Shown: in pieces, positions 36,288-44,609 of the stretch
Position numbering within the stretch: position 1 is the stretch's first letter
How the letters are laid out: every line of letters starts with the position of its first letter
Source: Flavilitoribacter nigricans DSM 23189 = NBRC 102662
GTDB lineage: Bacteria; Bacteroidota; Bacteroidia; Chitinophagales; Saprospiraceae
Assembly (NCBI RefSeq): GCF_002646595.1
Contig: NZ_PDUD01000012.1
Span: 1 to 64,000, forward strand
DNA: 64,000 bases
Reading direction: 5' to 3'
The notes under the pieces: model-generated
What the model saw: the letters and a program-made list of their open reading frames with translations, nothing else
Database searches by the model: none
Told to the model about the DNA's origin: nothing
Position numbers and translations under genes: made by a program

Positions 36288-36452
36288 TCAGGATCCAAAA
36301 ATTCATGCTTCTGCATTTCCCTTTTTGCACAATAATTCACGAGCCGAAGAGGTATTCACCAATAACTCATGGGCGCCCGATTTTCCGCTGCCGCCAGTAG
36401 GCCGGTGGGTCGTTGTTCTGCAATTACGATAACTTCCAAAATAAAACCCAAA

Positions 36453-36905
36453 ATGAAAACACCTATTACTCTGATGCTCGCCGTTTTATCCCTTACTGCA
36501 CTTTCCGTTAAGGGCCAAACGCAAAAAGACTCTCTGGATGTGAGACAAGCCGCATTGGATTATATCGAATCTCAACACCAGGTACAGCCCGAGCAATTTG
36601 CCCGGTCGGCTCATCCCCGAATGGTCAAAAGAACGTTTTGGACGGATAAAAAAACCGGAAAGGAATACTTGCGGGAAACCTTTACCGATGCGATGGTCTT
36701 GCTGACCGAAACCTATAACCTGGAAGGAGATAAATTCCCAAAGGAACCCAGGAAGGAAGTGATCATTCTGGATATGTACGATAAAACCGCTTCCGTAAAA
36801 CTCATTGCGGATGACTGGATCGATTATATGCATATCGTAAAGTTGAACGGCAAATGGCAGATCGTGAATGTATTGTGGCAATTCAATGATTCTGAAAAAC
36901 AATAA
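36453..36905 (+). CDS. Secreted nuclear-transport-factor-2-like (lumazine-binding-type) protein
   Basis: 150 residues from ATG 36453. The signal peptide ends LSVKGQ. The mature domain has the NTF2-like cone pattern: helix AALDYIESQHQVQPEQFARS, strands ETFTDAMVLLTETYN, KEVIILDMYDKTASVKLI and ending LNGKWQIVNVLWQF. This arrangement matches the putative lumazine-binding group of NTF2-like proteins. No catalytic motif seen. An upstream ATG at 36369 is not used because it would precede the signal peptide by 28 poor residues. Confidence 0.6.
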   Translation: MKTPITLMLAVLSLTALSVKGQTQKDSLDVRQAALDYIESQHQVQPEQFARSAHPRMVKRTFWTDKKTGKEYLRETFTDAMVLLTETYNLEGDKFPKEPRKEVIILDMYDKTASVKLIADDWIDYMHIVKLNGKWQIVNVLWQFNDSEKQ

Positions 36906-36928
36906 AGAAACCGTCGTAATATCCCCCC

Positions 36929-37489
36929 ATGACCACCAAACCGGAACCGATGCAACCCAAGATCATACAAGTGCGTGGCGCAGCCATTGAAAAAGTTTAT
37001 GATACCATAAACGATGAGTTTAGAAATGATATAAGAAAAGACCTGGAAATAGTGGAGGAGTTAAATTTTGTGGATGCTTACAAGACCAACAAGCGGGGTT
37101 GCCATCACGATGTTTATTTAGGCAAGACCGGAACCATCATTTTCAGACCTTTCAATTTTGTGGACGGACTGGACAACTTTTGCTATTTCGATCTGGCACA
37201 TTACGCACAAAACGATATCCATGCCCTGGAATTCTACCAGTGGTCCAGTAAACGGGAAAGTAAACTGGAACTGTGGTTTGACGGCGCCCATCAGATCACC
37301 GCTTCCCAAAAAAAGTCGATCCGGTCGAATGGGAAAAAAGAGCTGATCAGAAACGGAGACGTTTATGAAACAACCGATTATTATTTGCGGTATATAGTCG
37401 GAAAAACTGTCGGAGATCTCACTGTCAATGACAAAATATTAAGATGTGTATCCAGAAGGAAACGACTGCAAAAAATAATATCCATGTGA
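36929..37489 (+). CDS. Cytoplasmic protein, unknown
   Basis: 186 residues, no signal. It has CHHDVYLGKTGTIIFRPFNF, a Cys/His pair beside a beta-rich domain, and ends with basic residues. It has no recognised family. Its TGA stop overlaps the GTG start of the next gene by four bases (GTGA), so the two are translated together although the second is an exported lipoprotein. Confidence 0.5.
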   Translation: MTTKPEPMQPKIIQVRGAAIEKVYDTINDEFRNDIRKDLEIVEELNFVDAYKTNKRGCHHDVYLGKTGTIIFRPFNFVDGLDNFCYFDLAHYAQNDIHALEFYQWSSKRESKLELWFDGAHQITASQKKSIRSNGKKELIRNGDVYETTDYYLRYIVGKTVGDLTVNDKILRCVSRRKRLQKIISM

Positions 37490-38013
37490 GTATCTGGAAA
37501 TCCTCCCTGCCCGTCCTTTTTCTGATCCTGTTAGGGTCCTGCCACCGGGATGCCTACCACTATTTGAAAAAAAGAAAATATGTGGAGTGTGAACTTGTGG
37601 GTATTACCGCCTGGAAAAGTGATTCCTATCCCCGGTACGAACAATTTAGAGATCAGACCGATCAAGAGCAGCTGAAAAAGTATCTTTTTAGTAAAAACGT
37701 GATTCTTAAGACTTATTCCTATTGGGCACTGATTGAAAAATCAGCGCATGGCTACCTACAGCTATTTGACCGTGCATTGCAGGAGACCAGCAAAATCTCG
37801 CAGAAATGTGGCTGCCGAGGCGAAACGACCAGCATCGCTAGCTCAGCCTACTTCAATTTCTGGTACAGTCAGATGGTAGAAGAGGGTGATTCATTGGTCT
37901 TTTCAGCACCGCAAAAGCTATATCGGCTGGACAGTATGATCTTCCATCACTCCATTCAGGATCAGGAATTGCTGGAGGTGGTGAAGATGAATGGCCTGTA
38001 CAAGGGTAAATGA
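37486..38013 (+). CDS. Lipoprotein, unknown
   Basis: 175 residues from GTG 37486. That start places the lipoprotein signal as VSIWKSSLPVLFLILLGSC (lipidated Cys19) and overlaps the previous stop as GTGA. The alternative ATG at 37444 would add 14 residues before the signal. The mature domain has SYWALIEKSAHGYLQLFDRA and a CGC cluster (SQKCGCRGETTS). No family recognised. Translational coupling with the preceding cytoplasmic protein suggests a shared role. Confidence 0.55.
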   Translation: MSIWKSSLPVLFLILLGSCHRDAYHYLKKRKYVECELVGITAWKSDSYPRYEQFRDQTDQEQLKKYLFSKNVILKTYSYWALIEKSAHGYLQLFDRALQETSKISQKCGCRGETTSIASSAYFNFWYSQMVEEGDSLVFSAPQKLYRLDSMIFHHSIQDQELLEVVKMNGLYKGK

Positions 38014-38216
38014 AAATGTAACGTTTCTCCACTGGCCGTCACTTTTACCCCTTGTAACTCCTATTTACGCACTTAAGAAATATGGCGGCAGAACTTTTGC
38101 GATTGGCGGGGTAATACCGGTGCTATATATATTATCAGAACCAGACGCTTGACCGGATTCGGTTTTTCCGCTAAATTGATCCGCCGAATGATTGGCGCAA
38201 ATCAATACGACAGCTT

Positions 38217-38744
38217 ATGGTCACCAAGATCCACACGACTAAAAAACTGGAAAAACTGGCTAAAAAATTAATTTCTTACGATCAGGACGAGCCAGATGGG
38301 AAACTGGGGAAGTGGAATGCGACCTACTTTCTTCTGGACCGAAAGAAATGCTGGCTGATCACCAACGGGCCGACCAAGTACAACCTGATCCTGCCTAATA
38401 TCAAAGCTCCCGATCTAAAAAATATAGATTCCATATTCATACTTGCGCTCTCTGAACAACTAGCCTACGATGGGATCGTCCTGGATCCTGCATCTCTATC
38501 CTCAATGATCGGAGCGCTCCGGTTTTTACCCACCGACAACGATCGAAGTACCACGGGATTTCAAAATCAAAGGCTTTTTGAAATAGACTGTTGGAAGCAG
38601 CGGTTTAATACCTTCGAAACCATGCCGATAAAAGTTATAAACAATCGGCTGAATTCAGTCCCCATACAGCTCGGGAAGCAAAAAAACAGGCATGATTATA
38701 CCGACTCTATTTCCGAAATGAAAAATCTATTGGTGCAACTATAG
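38217..38744 (+). CDS. DUF6933 family protein
   Basis: 175 residues. The family opening is seen: HTTKKLEKLAKKLI, then LGKWNATYFLLDRKKCWLIT and NGPTKYNLILP, followed by a helical half with PIQLGKQKNRHDYTDSISEM. DUF6933 proteins are short, cytoplasmic, of unknown function, and in several genomes lie in accessory regions. No signal peptide. It has no operon partner. Confidence 0.72.
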   Translation: MVTKIHTTKKLEKLAKKLISYDQDEPDGKLGKWNATYFLLDRKKCWLITNGPTKYNLILPNIKAPDLKNIDSIFILALSEQLAYDGIVLDPASLSSMIGALRFLPTDNDRSTTGFQNQRLFEIDCWKQRFNTFETMPIKVINNRLNSVPIQLGKQKNRHDYTDSISEMKNLLVQL

Positions 38745-38933
38745 ATCGTTACCCGGCCAACTGGTTAGGTTTAGGCACGATCATCTACCTTACAATCGAG
38801 TGAGGTATTAATCCTTCCCCATCACCTATTTGCTTTTTATCCGGAATCTCACCCAACAATTTCACGGCACAACGGTATTATAGTAAAACTATTAAATAAA
38901 ATAGGTTTACATAAAATCTTAGAATTTGACCGT

Positions 38934-39545
38934 ATGACCGTTTTCAACAAAATTAAATGGGTATTGGGCATTTTACTGGTCTTTGTACTGGTGGTGGCGA
39001 CCAACCTGATTGACCGGGATAATTTCCGGCGGATCACCGATTCCGTGGTCAGCATTTACGAGGATCGGCTCGTAGCCAAAGACCTGATATTTGAGTTTTC
39101 TTTACTCGTACAGGAAAAGGAAATCGCCTGGCGAACGACTAACACAAACTTTTTTACCAGCCGGAATCCGGCCGTTAATCAAGAGATCAGCGCCCTGATG
39201 GCGAGATACCTGGAAACCGAACTGACACCCACCGAAGCAAGAATTTTTGATGATCTGCAAACTAATCTGAAAGCGCTGGAAGCACTGCCGGGTTTTCGGT
39301 CTGTCGGCTCGACAGGTCCCCCGGATGCGGTAGAAGATGCCTTACGCCACGTAAAGCAAAATCTCCACGACCTGTCCAAGCTACAACTGGAAGAAGGCAA
39401 AAGACAGCTGGCGATCAGTGAACAGGCTATGGCCACCGTTGAGTTATTTACCCGGCTGGAAGTGTATTTTTTAATTTTACTCGCCGTTCTCATTCAGATC
39501 ATTATTCTTTATAAACCGAAGGATGTTGCCACGGCGGATGATTGA
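38934..39545 (+). CDS. Chemoreceptor-like four-helix-bundle sensor without output domain
   Basis: 203 residues. TM1 is at about residues 8-25 (WVLGILLVFVLVVATNLI). A periplasmic helical bundle of about 140 residues resembles the 4HB_MCP ligand-binding module (LVVATNLID-x-x-N, then long charged helices). TM2 is at about 172-192 and a short tail follows. It lacks HAMP and the methyl-accepting signalling domain, so it is an input module on its own, like the CHASE3 protein at 715. Partner unknown. TAGAATTTG upstream (38918) is one base longer than the usual promoter element. Confidence 0.7.
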   Translation: MTVFNKIKWVLGILLVFVLVVATNLIDRDNFRRITDSVVSIYEDRLVAKDLIFEFSLLVQEKEIAWRTTNTNFFTSRNPAVNQEISALMARYLETELTPTEARIFDDLQTNLKALEALPGFRSVGSTGPPDAVEDALRHVKQNLHDLSKLQLEEGKRQLAISEQAMATVELFTRLEVYFLILLAVLIQIIILYKPKDVATADD

Positions 39546-39547
39546 AT

Positions 39548-39810
39548 ATGTGGAAACGTTAAGTACCCGAACGGTGATCGGTAAATCTCATCAGTTCGTA
39601 TCCCGGCATCTGTGGAAATGTGTTAAGGTTTGAACGGGTGAAAGTGGATACGTTGGGTATCCGGCTGGTGATCGGTAAACTATACCCGCCCATATCCCGG
39701 CATCTGTGGAAAAGTGTGAAGGTTTGAACGGGTGAAAGTGGATACGTTGGGTATCCGGCTGGTGATTGGTAACTATACCCGCTCGTATCCCGGCATCAGT
39801 GGAAAGGTAC
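39548..39810 (+). repeat. 93-94 bp tandem repeat, about 2.7 copies
   Basis: The phrase ATCCCGGCATC occurs at 39600, 39694 and 39787. Each unit runs GTGGAAA..., GTTTGAACGGGTGAAAGTGG, ATACGTTGGGTATCCGGCTG, GTGATCGGTAA. The first copy is truncated. Parts of the unit themselves have an 8-base period. No start codon or frame is conserved. Confidence 0.8.
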
Positions 39811-39847
39811 GAAGATGTGGTGGTGTTAACGTTAATTGCCCGGAAGC

Positions 39848-39903
39848 CAACATTCACACATTTCCACATTCAAACGTTTCCACGTTTCAACGTTCAAACA
39901 TCC
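39848..39903. repeat. Octamer-periodic tract, inverse of the tandem repeat's first words
   Basis: Seven 8-base words: caacattc, acacattt, ccacattc, aaacgttt, ccacgttt, caacgttc, aaacatcc. Reading on the other strand gives the gtggaaac/gttgaaac words found at the left edge of the 93 bp tandem repeat, so the two form an inverted pair around 39548-39903. Confidence 0.7.
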
Positions 39904-40015
39904 ATAATCAGCCGAATCTTTGTAATTTTAGAAAAACTGCCTGAGCATTCCTTATTTTCAGGTAGTCCCGCAGATAACTTCAAACACTAATTTCTTCAAT
40001 TAATTCTCTGATTGT

Positions 40016-40609
40016 ATGCAAGCGAAAATTAACTTATCCTTCCTGCTCCTGTTTTTTGCCTCCCTTTTGCTGGTTAGCTGTAAAAAAGACGATGATGATT
40101 CCATGGGATCATCTTCCAGTGAACTGCTGACTAATGGCGACCTGGAAATTGGTTCCGGCACTCCCAACGGCTGGTTTACCGGCCCCAGTTGTACGGATAT
40201 CGATCTTTCGTGGACCGATGAAGAATCGTTTTCTCCCAGTAAATCGGTAAAGATCTCCAACACCACGCTGGAAAGCGATTGTTTTACCTACTGGGGGCAA
40301 CACCGGAATACCGACATCCCAACGGGAAAATCACTCACCTTACGGGCCATGATCAAAGGTCAACTGGAGGGCAACGGTGTGGGCATCGTTATTCGGGGCG
40401 ATGATACCCCTGATATTTCGGGAACAGCCGAGCAATTTGCTACCACGCAGGGTGTTTCTCCCATCAGCGGCACTTTTGACTGGACGGAATACAGCCTGAG
40501 TTTAGGCCCGATAGAAGCTACGACCAAGAGTCTGACGGTTTATTTGGTATACCATCCCGGAACTACCGGCGACGTCTATTTTGATGACGTTTCCCTGGAA
40601 TTTGAATAG
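40016..40609 (+). CDS. Carbohydrate-binding-like lipoprotein
   Basis: 197 residues. The lipoprotein signal ends LLVSC (Cys22). A linker KKDDDDSMGSSSS leads into a single beta-sandwich that resembles carbohydrate-binding modules of families 4/9/35 (LLTNGDLEIGSGTPNGWF, a common CBM opening, and VYFDDVSLEFE at the end). Probably surface-exposed, since an acidic motif right after the Cys is a Bacteroidota surface-export signal (here KKDDDD). No catalytic domain. AATCTTTG about 100 bases upstream is near the promoter form. Confidence 0.65.
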   Translation: MQAKINLSFLLLFFASLLLVSCKKDDDDSMGSSSSELLTNGDLEIGSGTPNGWFTGPSCTDIDLSWTDEESFSPSKSVKISNTTLESDCFTYWGQHRNTDIPTGKSLTLRAMIKGQLEGNGVGIVIRGDDTPDISGTAEQFATTQGVSPISGTFDWTEYSLSLGPIEATTKSLTVYLVYHPGTTGDVYFDDVSLEFE

Positions 40610-40653
40610 AAGCCATCTCAAAGATGTTTTTGCTGGTGAAAAAATAGTCTGGG

Positions 40654-40682
40654 TGGAGCTGTCGGTCAAAAGCAGGCAGCTC
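40654..40682 (+). terminator. Hairpin after the CBM-like lipoprotein gene
   Basis: GGAGCTG pairs with CAGCTCC across a 15-base loop, 45 bases past the stop. There is a weak T-run. Confidence 0.45.
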
Positions 40683-40820
40683 CCCGGATCATTAATTTTG
40701 CGGCGGCCACGGGGCGGCTGCGGAATTTCCCATGACGTTATTCCTATCTTCCCTAAAAGCGATCCGCCGGCTTCGCTTATTCATCAAGCCTACCTTTAGC
40801 CCTTCCTGATCTAATTCATC

Positions 40821-40955
40821 TAAGGTGCGACGCAACTGAGGTAGAGGGTAGAGGGATTACCTATCGTTAAAATGGAGCAAAATCGCTCATTTTATCGGTT
40901 GCAGTCTCTCTACGCTCTAACATCCACCCTCTACAATTCAAGTATCCACTTGAAT
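40821..40955. repeat. ~140 bp palindromic repeat element, copy 2
   Basis: Same orientation as copy 1 at 5691. About 65 central bases are identical but for one change. It lacks about 14 bases at the left and has lost two near the right end. Core hairpin intact except one mismatch (TTTTATCGG in place of TTTTAACGG). Confidence 0.75.
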
Positions 40956-41207
40956 TAATCTTCTGCGCCGGTTCGGAGCAATGCTTCTTCGCCAATTGAG
41001 TGTATTTGCCCGTTGCGCGTTTACGAATAAGGTGCCATGGCGTAAATTTCGTCAAATGTAACGTACGCCGTGGATGGGAGACCGAAGCGTTGGGAATACT
41101 ATTAGCAACCTCTCCCTTTCTTTCCGTATTCCCCGGCACAAAACCAACTAAGAAAGTACTACGGTCACAAAAAAGTGCCTAAATCCCCCGGCCGGTAAGC
41201 TTATAGG

Positions 41208-41220
41208 TGCTATGTTAGCA
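41208..41220. promoter_or_regulatory. Operator-like palindrome TGCTA-TGT-TAGCA
   Basis: Perfect 5-base arms, 43 bases before the ATG at 41263. The identical 16 bases TGCTATGTTAGCATTT occur at 8578. TAGCATTTG overlaps it and is one base longer than the TAnnTTTG form. Confidence 0.3.
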
Positions 41221-41262
41221 TTTGGACGCAAATTCAAACAGCATTTAACAAACGTGAGAAAA

Positions 41263-43032
41263 ATGACAAAACTGAAAACACTTTTATGGCTTGGAGTTCC
41301 ACTAGTACTAATGGGTGTTGGCTTTTCGAGTTGTAAAGGCAGTCCCGAAGAAGGGGCGTCAAAGGAAAAAGCCGATCTGGATCAGGAGTACGTTCGTGGA
41401 GAGATGCCCGTGCAGCACGGAATGGAACTGTTCAATCAATACTGTGCGAGTTGCCATAATTTTTCAGAAAACGGCATTGGGCCCAACCTCAGCGGGGTAA
41501 CCGCCGAGGTAGATAAGGAGTGGTTGAAAACGTTTATCCACAACCCCGTGGAGGTCATCGAAAGTGGGGATACCCGTGCCGTTGCATTGTTCGAAAAATA
41601 CCAGCAGTATATGCCGCCTTTCCCGATGATCGAGGGCGAGGATCTGGAAGATATCCTCGGCTTCATTCATAAGTTTTCGGAAGGAGAAAAACGGAATAAG
41701 AACAATCGGGCGGGCGGACTGATCAATCCGGTAGCCGACAAGATCCCGACGTCTGATCTGGGGCTGGAACTGCAAGCGCAATTTACCGTTCCCGCCAGTG
41801 CCGAGGTCACGCCGATCACACGGATCAACAAAATGGCCGCTACCGCCAACGACCGTCTGTTCCTGCACGATCTGCGCGGAAAGCTCTACGAGGTAAAAAA
41901 TGACGGCGATCTTTCCGTCTATCTCGATCTGACGGAAACCCTTCCTGATTTCGTCGATCATCCGGGTAAAGGTACCGGCTTCGGAAGCTGGGCGTTTCAT
42001 CCCGACTTTGAGCAGAACGGCCTGTTCTATACTACCCACAACGAACCACCGGGAACTGCTACGGCCGATTTCCCCGTACCGGACAGTGTCCGATCGAGCC
42101 TGCAGGCGATCATAACGGAGTGGAAAGCAGATGATCCGCAGGCGCTCAACTTTTCGGGTTCCCACCGGGAACTGTTGCGGGCGGACATGGTCTCCGGTGG
42201 GCACGGTTTTCAGGAGTTGACCTTTAATCCTCTCGCGAAGCCCGGTACGGCCGATTACGGTATGCTCTATCTGGGTATCGGTGACGGTGGGGCGGCCCTG
42301 GGCGGTTATCCGTTTCTGTGTGATAATAATGGAAGTATCTGGGGCAGCGTGATCCGCATTGACCCCGCAGGTAACAATAGTGCCAACGGACAATACGGCA
42401 TCCCGACGGACAATCCCTTTGTAGATCAGGCCGGTGCTGTGGGCGAAATCTGGGCCAGAGGGTTTCGGAACCCGCACCGGATCAGTTGGGATGAAGGCGG
42501 CTCCGGCAAAATGCTGATCACCAATATCGGTCAGCACAGTCTGGAGGAAGTAAATCTGGGCAAAGCCGGCGCGGATTACGGCTGGCCGCAACGGGAAGGG
42601 ACCTTCTTATTCGATGTAGACGCCAATCCGGAACTGGTCTATCCGCTGCCTGATGATGATGCCACCGCCGCTTATACCTATCCGGTTGTCCAGTACGACC
42701 ATGATGAAGGTAATGCCGTTTCCGGAGGGTTTGTCTATAACGGCCAGCTACCGTTGCTGCGGGGCAAGTATATTTTTGGGGATATTTCCCGCGGCACCCT
42801 CTTCTACTCCGAGATAGCCGACATGATCGAAGGGCAGCAGGCTCCCGTGTATCGCTTACAGGTACTGTTCGACGGACAACCATCGGACCTAGAAACCATT
42901 ACCCAAAACAAACGGGTGGACCTCCGACTGGGTACGGATCAGGCCGGAGAACTTTACGTGCTGACCAAAAGTAATGGAACGGTTTATAAGGTGGTGGATT
43001 GTCGGGGGGTTGAGGATCCGGTGGTTCAGTGA
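41263..43032 (+). CDS. Cytochrome c-sugar/sorbosone dehydrogenase fusion lipoprotein
   Basis: 589 residues from ATG 41263. The lipoprotein signal ends GFSSC. A cytochrome c domain binds one haem through C61-A-S-C64-H65, with the Met ligand likely in YMPPFP. A PQQ-dependent glucose/sorbosone dehydrogenase-type beta-propeller follows (residues about 170-580; FGSWAFHPDF, EIWARGFRNPHRISWD, GADYGWPQREG, SGGFVYNGQLP). The fusion implies that electrons pass from the substrate through PQQ to the haem and on to a terminal oxidase. Substrate unknown. ATG 41212 is in frame but would place the signal too far in. The stop runs straight into the heptamer tract. Confidence 0.82.
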   Translation: MTKLKTLLWLGVPLVLMGVGFSSCKGSPEEGASKEKADLDQEYVRGEMPVQHGMELFNQYCASCHNFSENGIGPNLSGVTAEVDKEWLKTFIHNPVEVIESGDTRAVALFEKYQQYMPPFPMIEGEDLEDILGFIHKFSEGEKRNKNNRAGGLINPVADKIPTSDLGLELQAQFTVPASAEVTPITRINKMAATANDRLFLHDLRGKLYEVKNDGDLSVYLDLTETLPDFVDHPGKGTGFGSWAFHPDFEQNGLFYTTHNEPPGTATADFPVPDSVRSSLQAIITEWKADDPQALNFSGSHRELLRADMVSGGHGFQELTFNPLAKPGTADYGMLYLGIGDGGAALGGYPFLCDNNGSIWGSVIRIDPAGNNSANGQYGIPTDNPFVDQAGAVGEIWARGFRNPHRISWDEGGSGKMLITNIGQHSLEEVNLGKAGADYGWPQREGTFLFDVDANPELVYPLPDDDATAAYTYPVVQYDHDEGNAVSGGFVYNGQLPLLRGKYIFGDISRGTLFYSEIADMIEGQQAPVYRLQVLFDGQPSDLETITQNKRVDLRLGTDQAGELYVLTKSNGTVYKVVDCRGVEDPVVQ

Positions 43033-43036
43033 TTGG

Positions 43037-43134
43037 ATGGTCGACGGTCGACGGTCGACGGTCGACGGTTGACGGTCGATGGTTGAGGGTCGACGGTCGA
43101 TGGTGGAGGGTTGATGGGTTGATGGGTTGATGGT
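43037..43134. repeat. Heptamer-to-octamer periodic tract
   Basis: About ten 7-base words (ggtcgac x4, then ggttgac, ggtcgat, ggttgag, ggtcgac, ggtcgat, ggtggag) shifting to 8-base ggttgatg words at the end. It starts five bases after the stop of the dehydrogenase. Confidence 0.8.
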
Positions 43135-43244
43135 AAATCACAAATATTCTGCGTCTCCTCATGCGGGAAAGGTCTATTCTATCGTTTAGAATGCGAACTT
43201 TTTGCATATACCTAAGGTATTGAATAAACGATAATGTACTATAT

Positions 43245-44291
43245 ATGAAGTTCGCTCGTCGATTATTGCTGTTTATTTTTGGTTTGATGGTCGTAGTTGC
43301 CGGAGGATTTGCCTTCTGGCTGTACAATTCCGTGCACACTGCGGTATCCCACGACCACGCCGCTGACTATATTACCATTGATAATGGTTTGGCTTCGAAT
43401 CGGATCCTGGATATCCTGGAGTCAAAGCAGGTCATACAGGCTCCCCTGGCGACCAAAATATATCTGCGGGTTTTCCATCGGGACGAACGGATGGAAGCCG
43501 GAGATTATCGGTTCCCCTCCCCCATCACGCCGTTGGAGGTGTTGGAACTTTTAAAGGATGGAAAAAAACGCACGCAAACCGTTACGATCCCGGAGGGTTG
43601 GACCCGCTTCGATATCGCCGAACGGGTAGCGTCCCAATTCCCGGCCGAGCCGCCGGTGACCGATGAGGAAGTTCTGGCTATGATGGATGATGTCAGCCTG
43701 ATCCGGGATATTGACCCGGAGGCCGGCAATCTGGAAGGATACCTCTACCCTACTACTTATGAGTTTGCGCTCGAAACGCCACCCAAAGCCGTGATCAATA
43801 AAATGGTGGAGCAATTCCGATCCGTCTGGCGCCCAGAGTGGGATGAGTTGGCCCGCAAGATCGGTCGGACCAAACGGGAGATCGTCGTCATTGCCAGTCT
43901 GATCGAAAAGGAATCGAAAGTCGATTCGGAGCGGGCGTTGGTATCCTCGGTCATTTATAATCGCCTGGAACAGGGGATTCCCCTGGGCATCGATGCGACC
44001 AATGTCTACATCGCCAAAATGCTCGGCCGCTGGGATAAGATCCTGCACAAAAGTGACCTCGAGATTGATCATCCCTACAATACGCGGAAGATCCAGGGGC
44101 TGCCGCCCGGCCCCATCGGTTCTCCCGGCAAGTCAGCCTTTGAGGCAGCCCTACAGCCCGCTCAGACGGATTATATCTACTATGTGCTGAATGTAGAGGC
44201 CAATGACGGTTCGCATCATTTTTACGCCACCGCCTCCGAGTTTCTGAAAGGTAAAGCAGCTTACCAGAAGTGGCTGGCCGGGCAGCGGTAG
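43245..44291 (+). CDS. mltG: Endolytic peptidoglycan transglycosylase MltG
   Basis: 348 residues. N-terminal membrane helix at about 8-28, LysM-like region at about 40-115 with PEGWTRFDIAE, then the YceG/MltG catalytic domain with NLEGYLYPTTYEF and catalytic Glu221 in VIASLIEKES, matching E. coli MltG Glu218. YNTRKIQGLPPGPIGSPG is the conserved C-terminal motif. It cuts nascent glycan strands at the inner membrane and sets chain length. Length matches the family. Not in an operon with a folate or DNA polymerase gene as in E. coli. Confidence 0.95.
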   Translation: MKFARRLLLFIFGLMVVVAGGFAFWLYNSVHTAVSHDHAADYITIDNGLASNRILDILESKQVIQAPLATKIYLRVFHRDERMEAGDYRFPSPITPLEVLELLKDGKKRTQTVTIPEGWTRFDIAERVASQFPAEPPVTDEEVLAMMDDVSLIRDIDPEAGNLEGYLYPTTYEFALETPPKAVINKMVEQFRSVWRPEWDELARKIGRTKREIVVIASLIEKESKVDSERALVSSVIYNRLEQGIPLGIDATNVYIAKMLGRWDKILHKSDLEIDHPYNTRKIQGLPPGPIGSPGKSAFEAALQPAQTDYIYYVLNVEANDGSHHFYATASEFLKGKAAYQKWLAGQR

Positions 44292-44400
44292 CGCTGCTCC
44301 CGGAAAGTCCCAGGTCTACTGCCGGTAACGATATTTGACGCGAGGGGATTTGGGGATTACCCTGCGAATCAGGAGTTACATTTGGCAGAGATGTACCTTT

Positions 44401-44525
44401 AGTAGTACAATCCATTTCCCAGCTTAACGTGCCGTAGATACGTTCTGTAAAAACACATGGCGTACCTACAGCACGCCGAACCTACCAAGCTATTGGACGG
44501 GCTACCGATATTTCGTCCCTACAGG
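44401..44525 (+). repeat. ~120 bp inverted-pair repeat, copy A
   Basis: Contains CATTTCCCAGCTTAACGTGC, an inner hairpin (CGTGCCGTAGATACG with CGTACCTACAGCACG), and the ending ATATTTCGTCCCTACAGG. The same element lies at 56641-56757 on the opposite strand. No coding capacity. Confidence 0.8.
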
Positions 44526-44570
44526 ACTTTTACACTCTAATTTCTATTACCGCCAATCTAAAAGAAATAA

Positions 44571-44609
44571 GGCTTACCGAACCGAAACCAATGTTCCGGA
44601 CGGTAAGCC
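44571..44609 (-). terminator. Terminator of the isocitrate dehydrogenase operon
   Basis: Stem GGCTTACCG/CGGTAAGCC with a T-rich tail (TTATTTCTTTT) on the minus strand, about 100 bases after the stop of the gene at 44708. Confidence 0.65.

Larger units (their letters stand above)
40683..41262. other. Intergenic stretch with a repeat element and a palindrome
   Basis: No gene supported. Contains the second palindromic repeat (40821-40955) and the TGCTATGTTAGCA palindrome (41208-41220). Confidence 0.45.

Noticed and set aside
27636-38744. Integron-like cassette array
   Set aside because: Same-strand small genes fit the pattern, but no attC-like paired cores around each gene and no integron integrase were found.
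39548-39810. CRISPR array
   Set aside because: The repeat unit is about 93 bp with no unique spacers of constant length, and no cas gene is near.
43021-43339. Long minus-strand frame with NHRPST-type repeats
   Set aside because: The frame is open only because the heptamer tract and its neighbours lack stops. It overlaps the mltG start.
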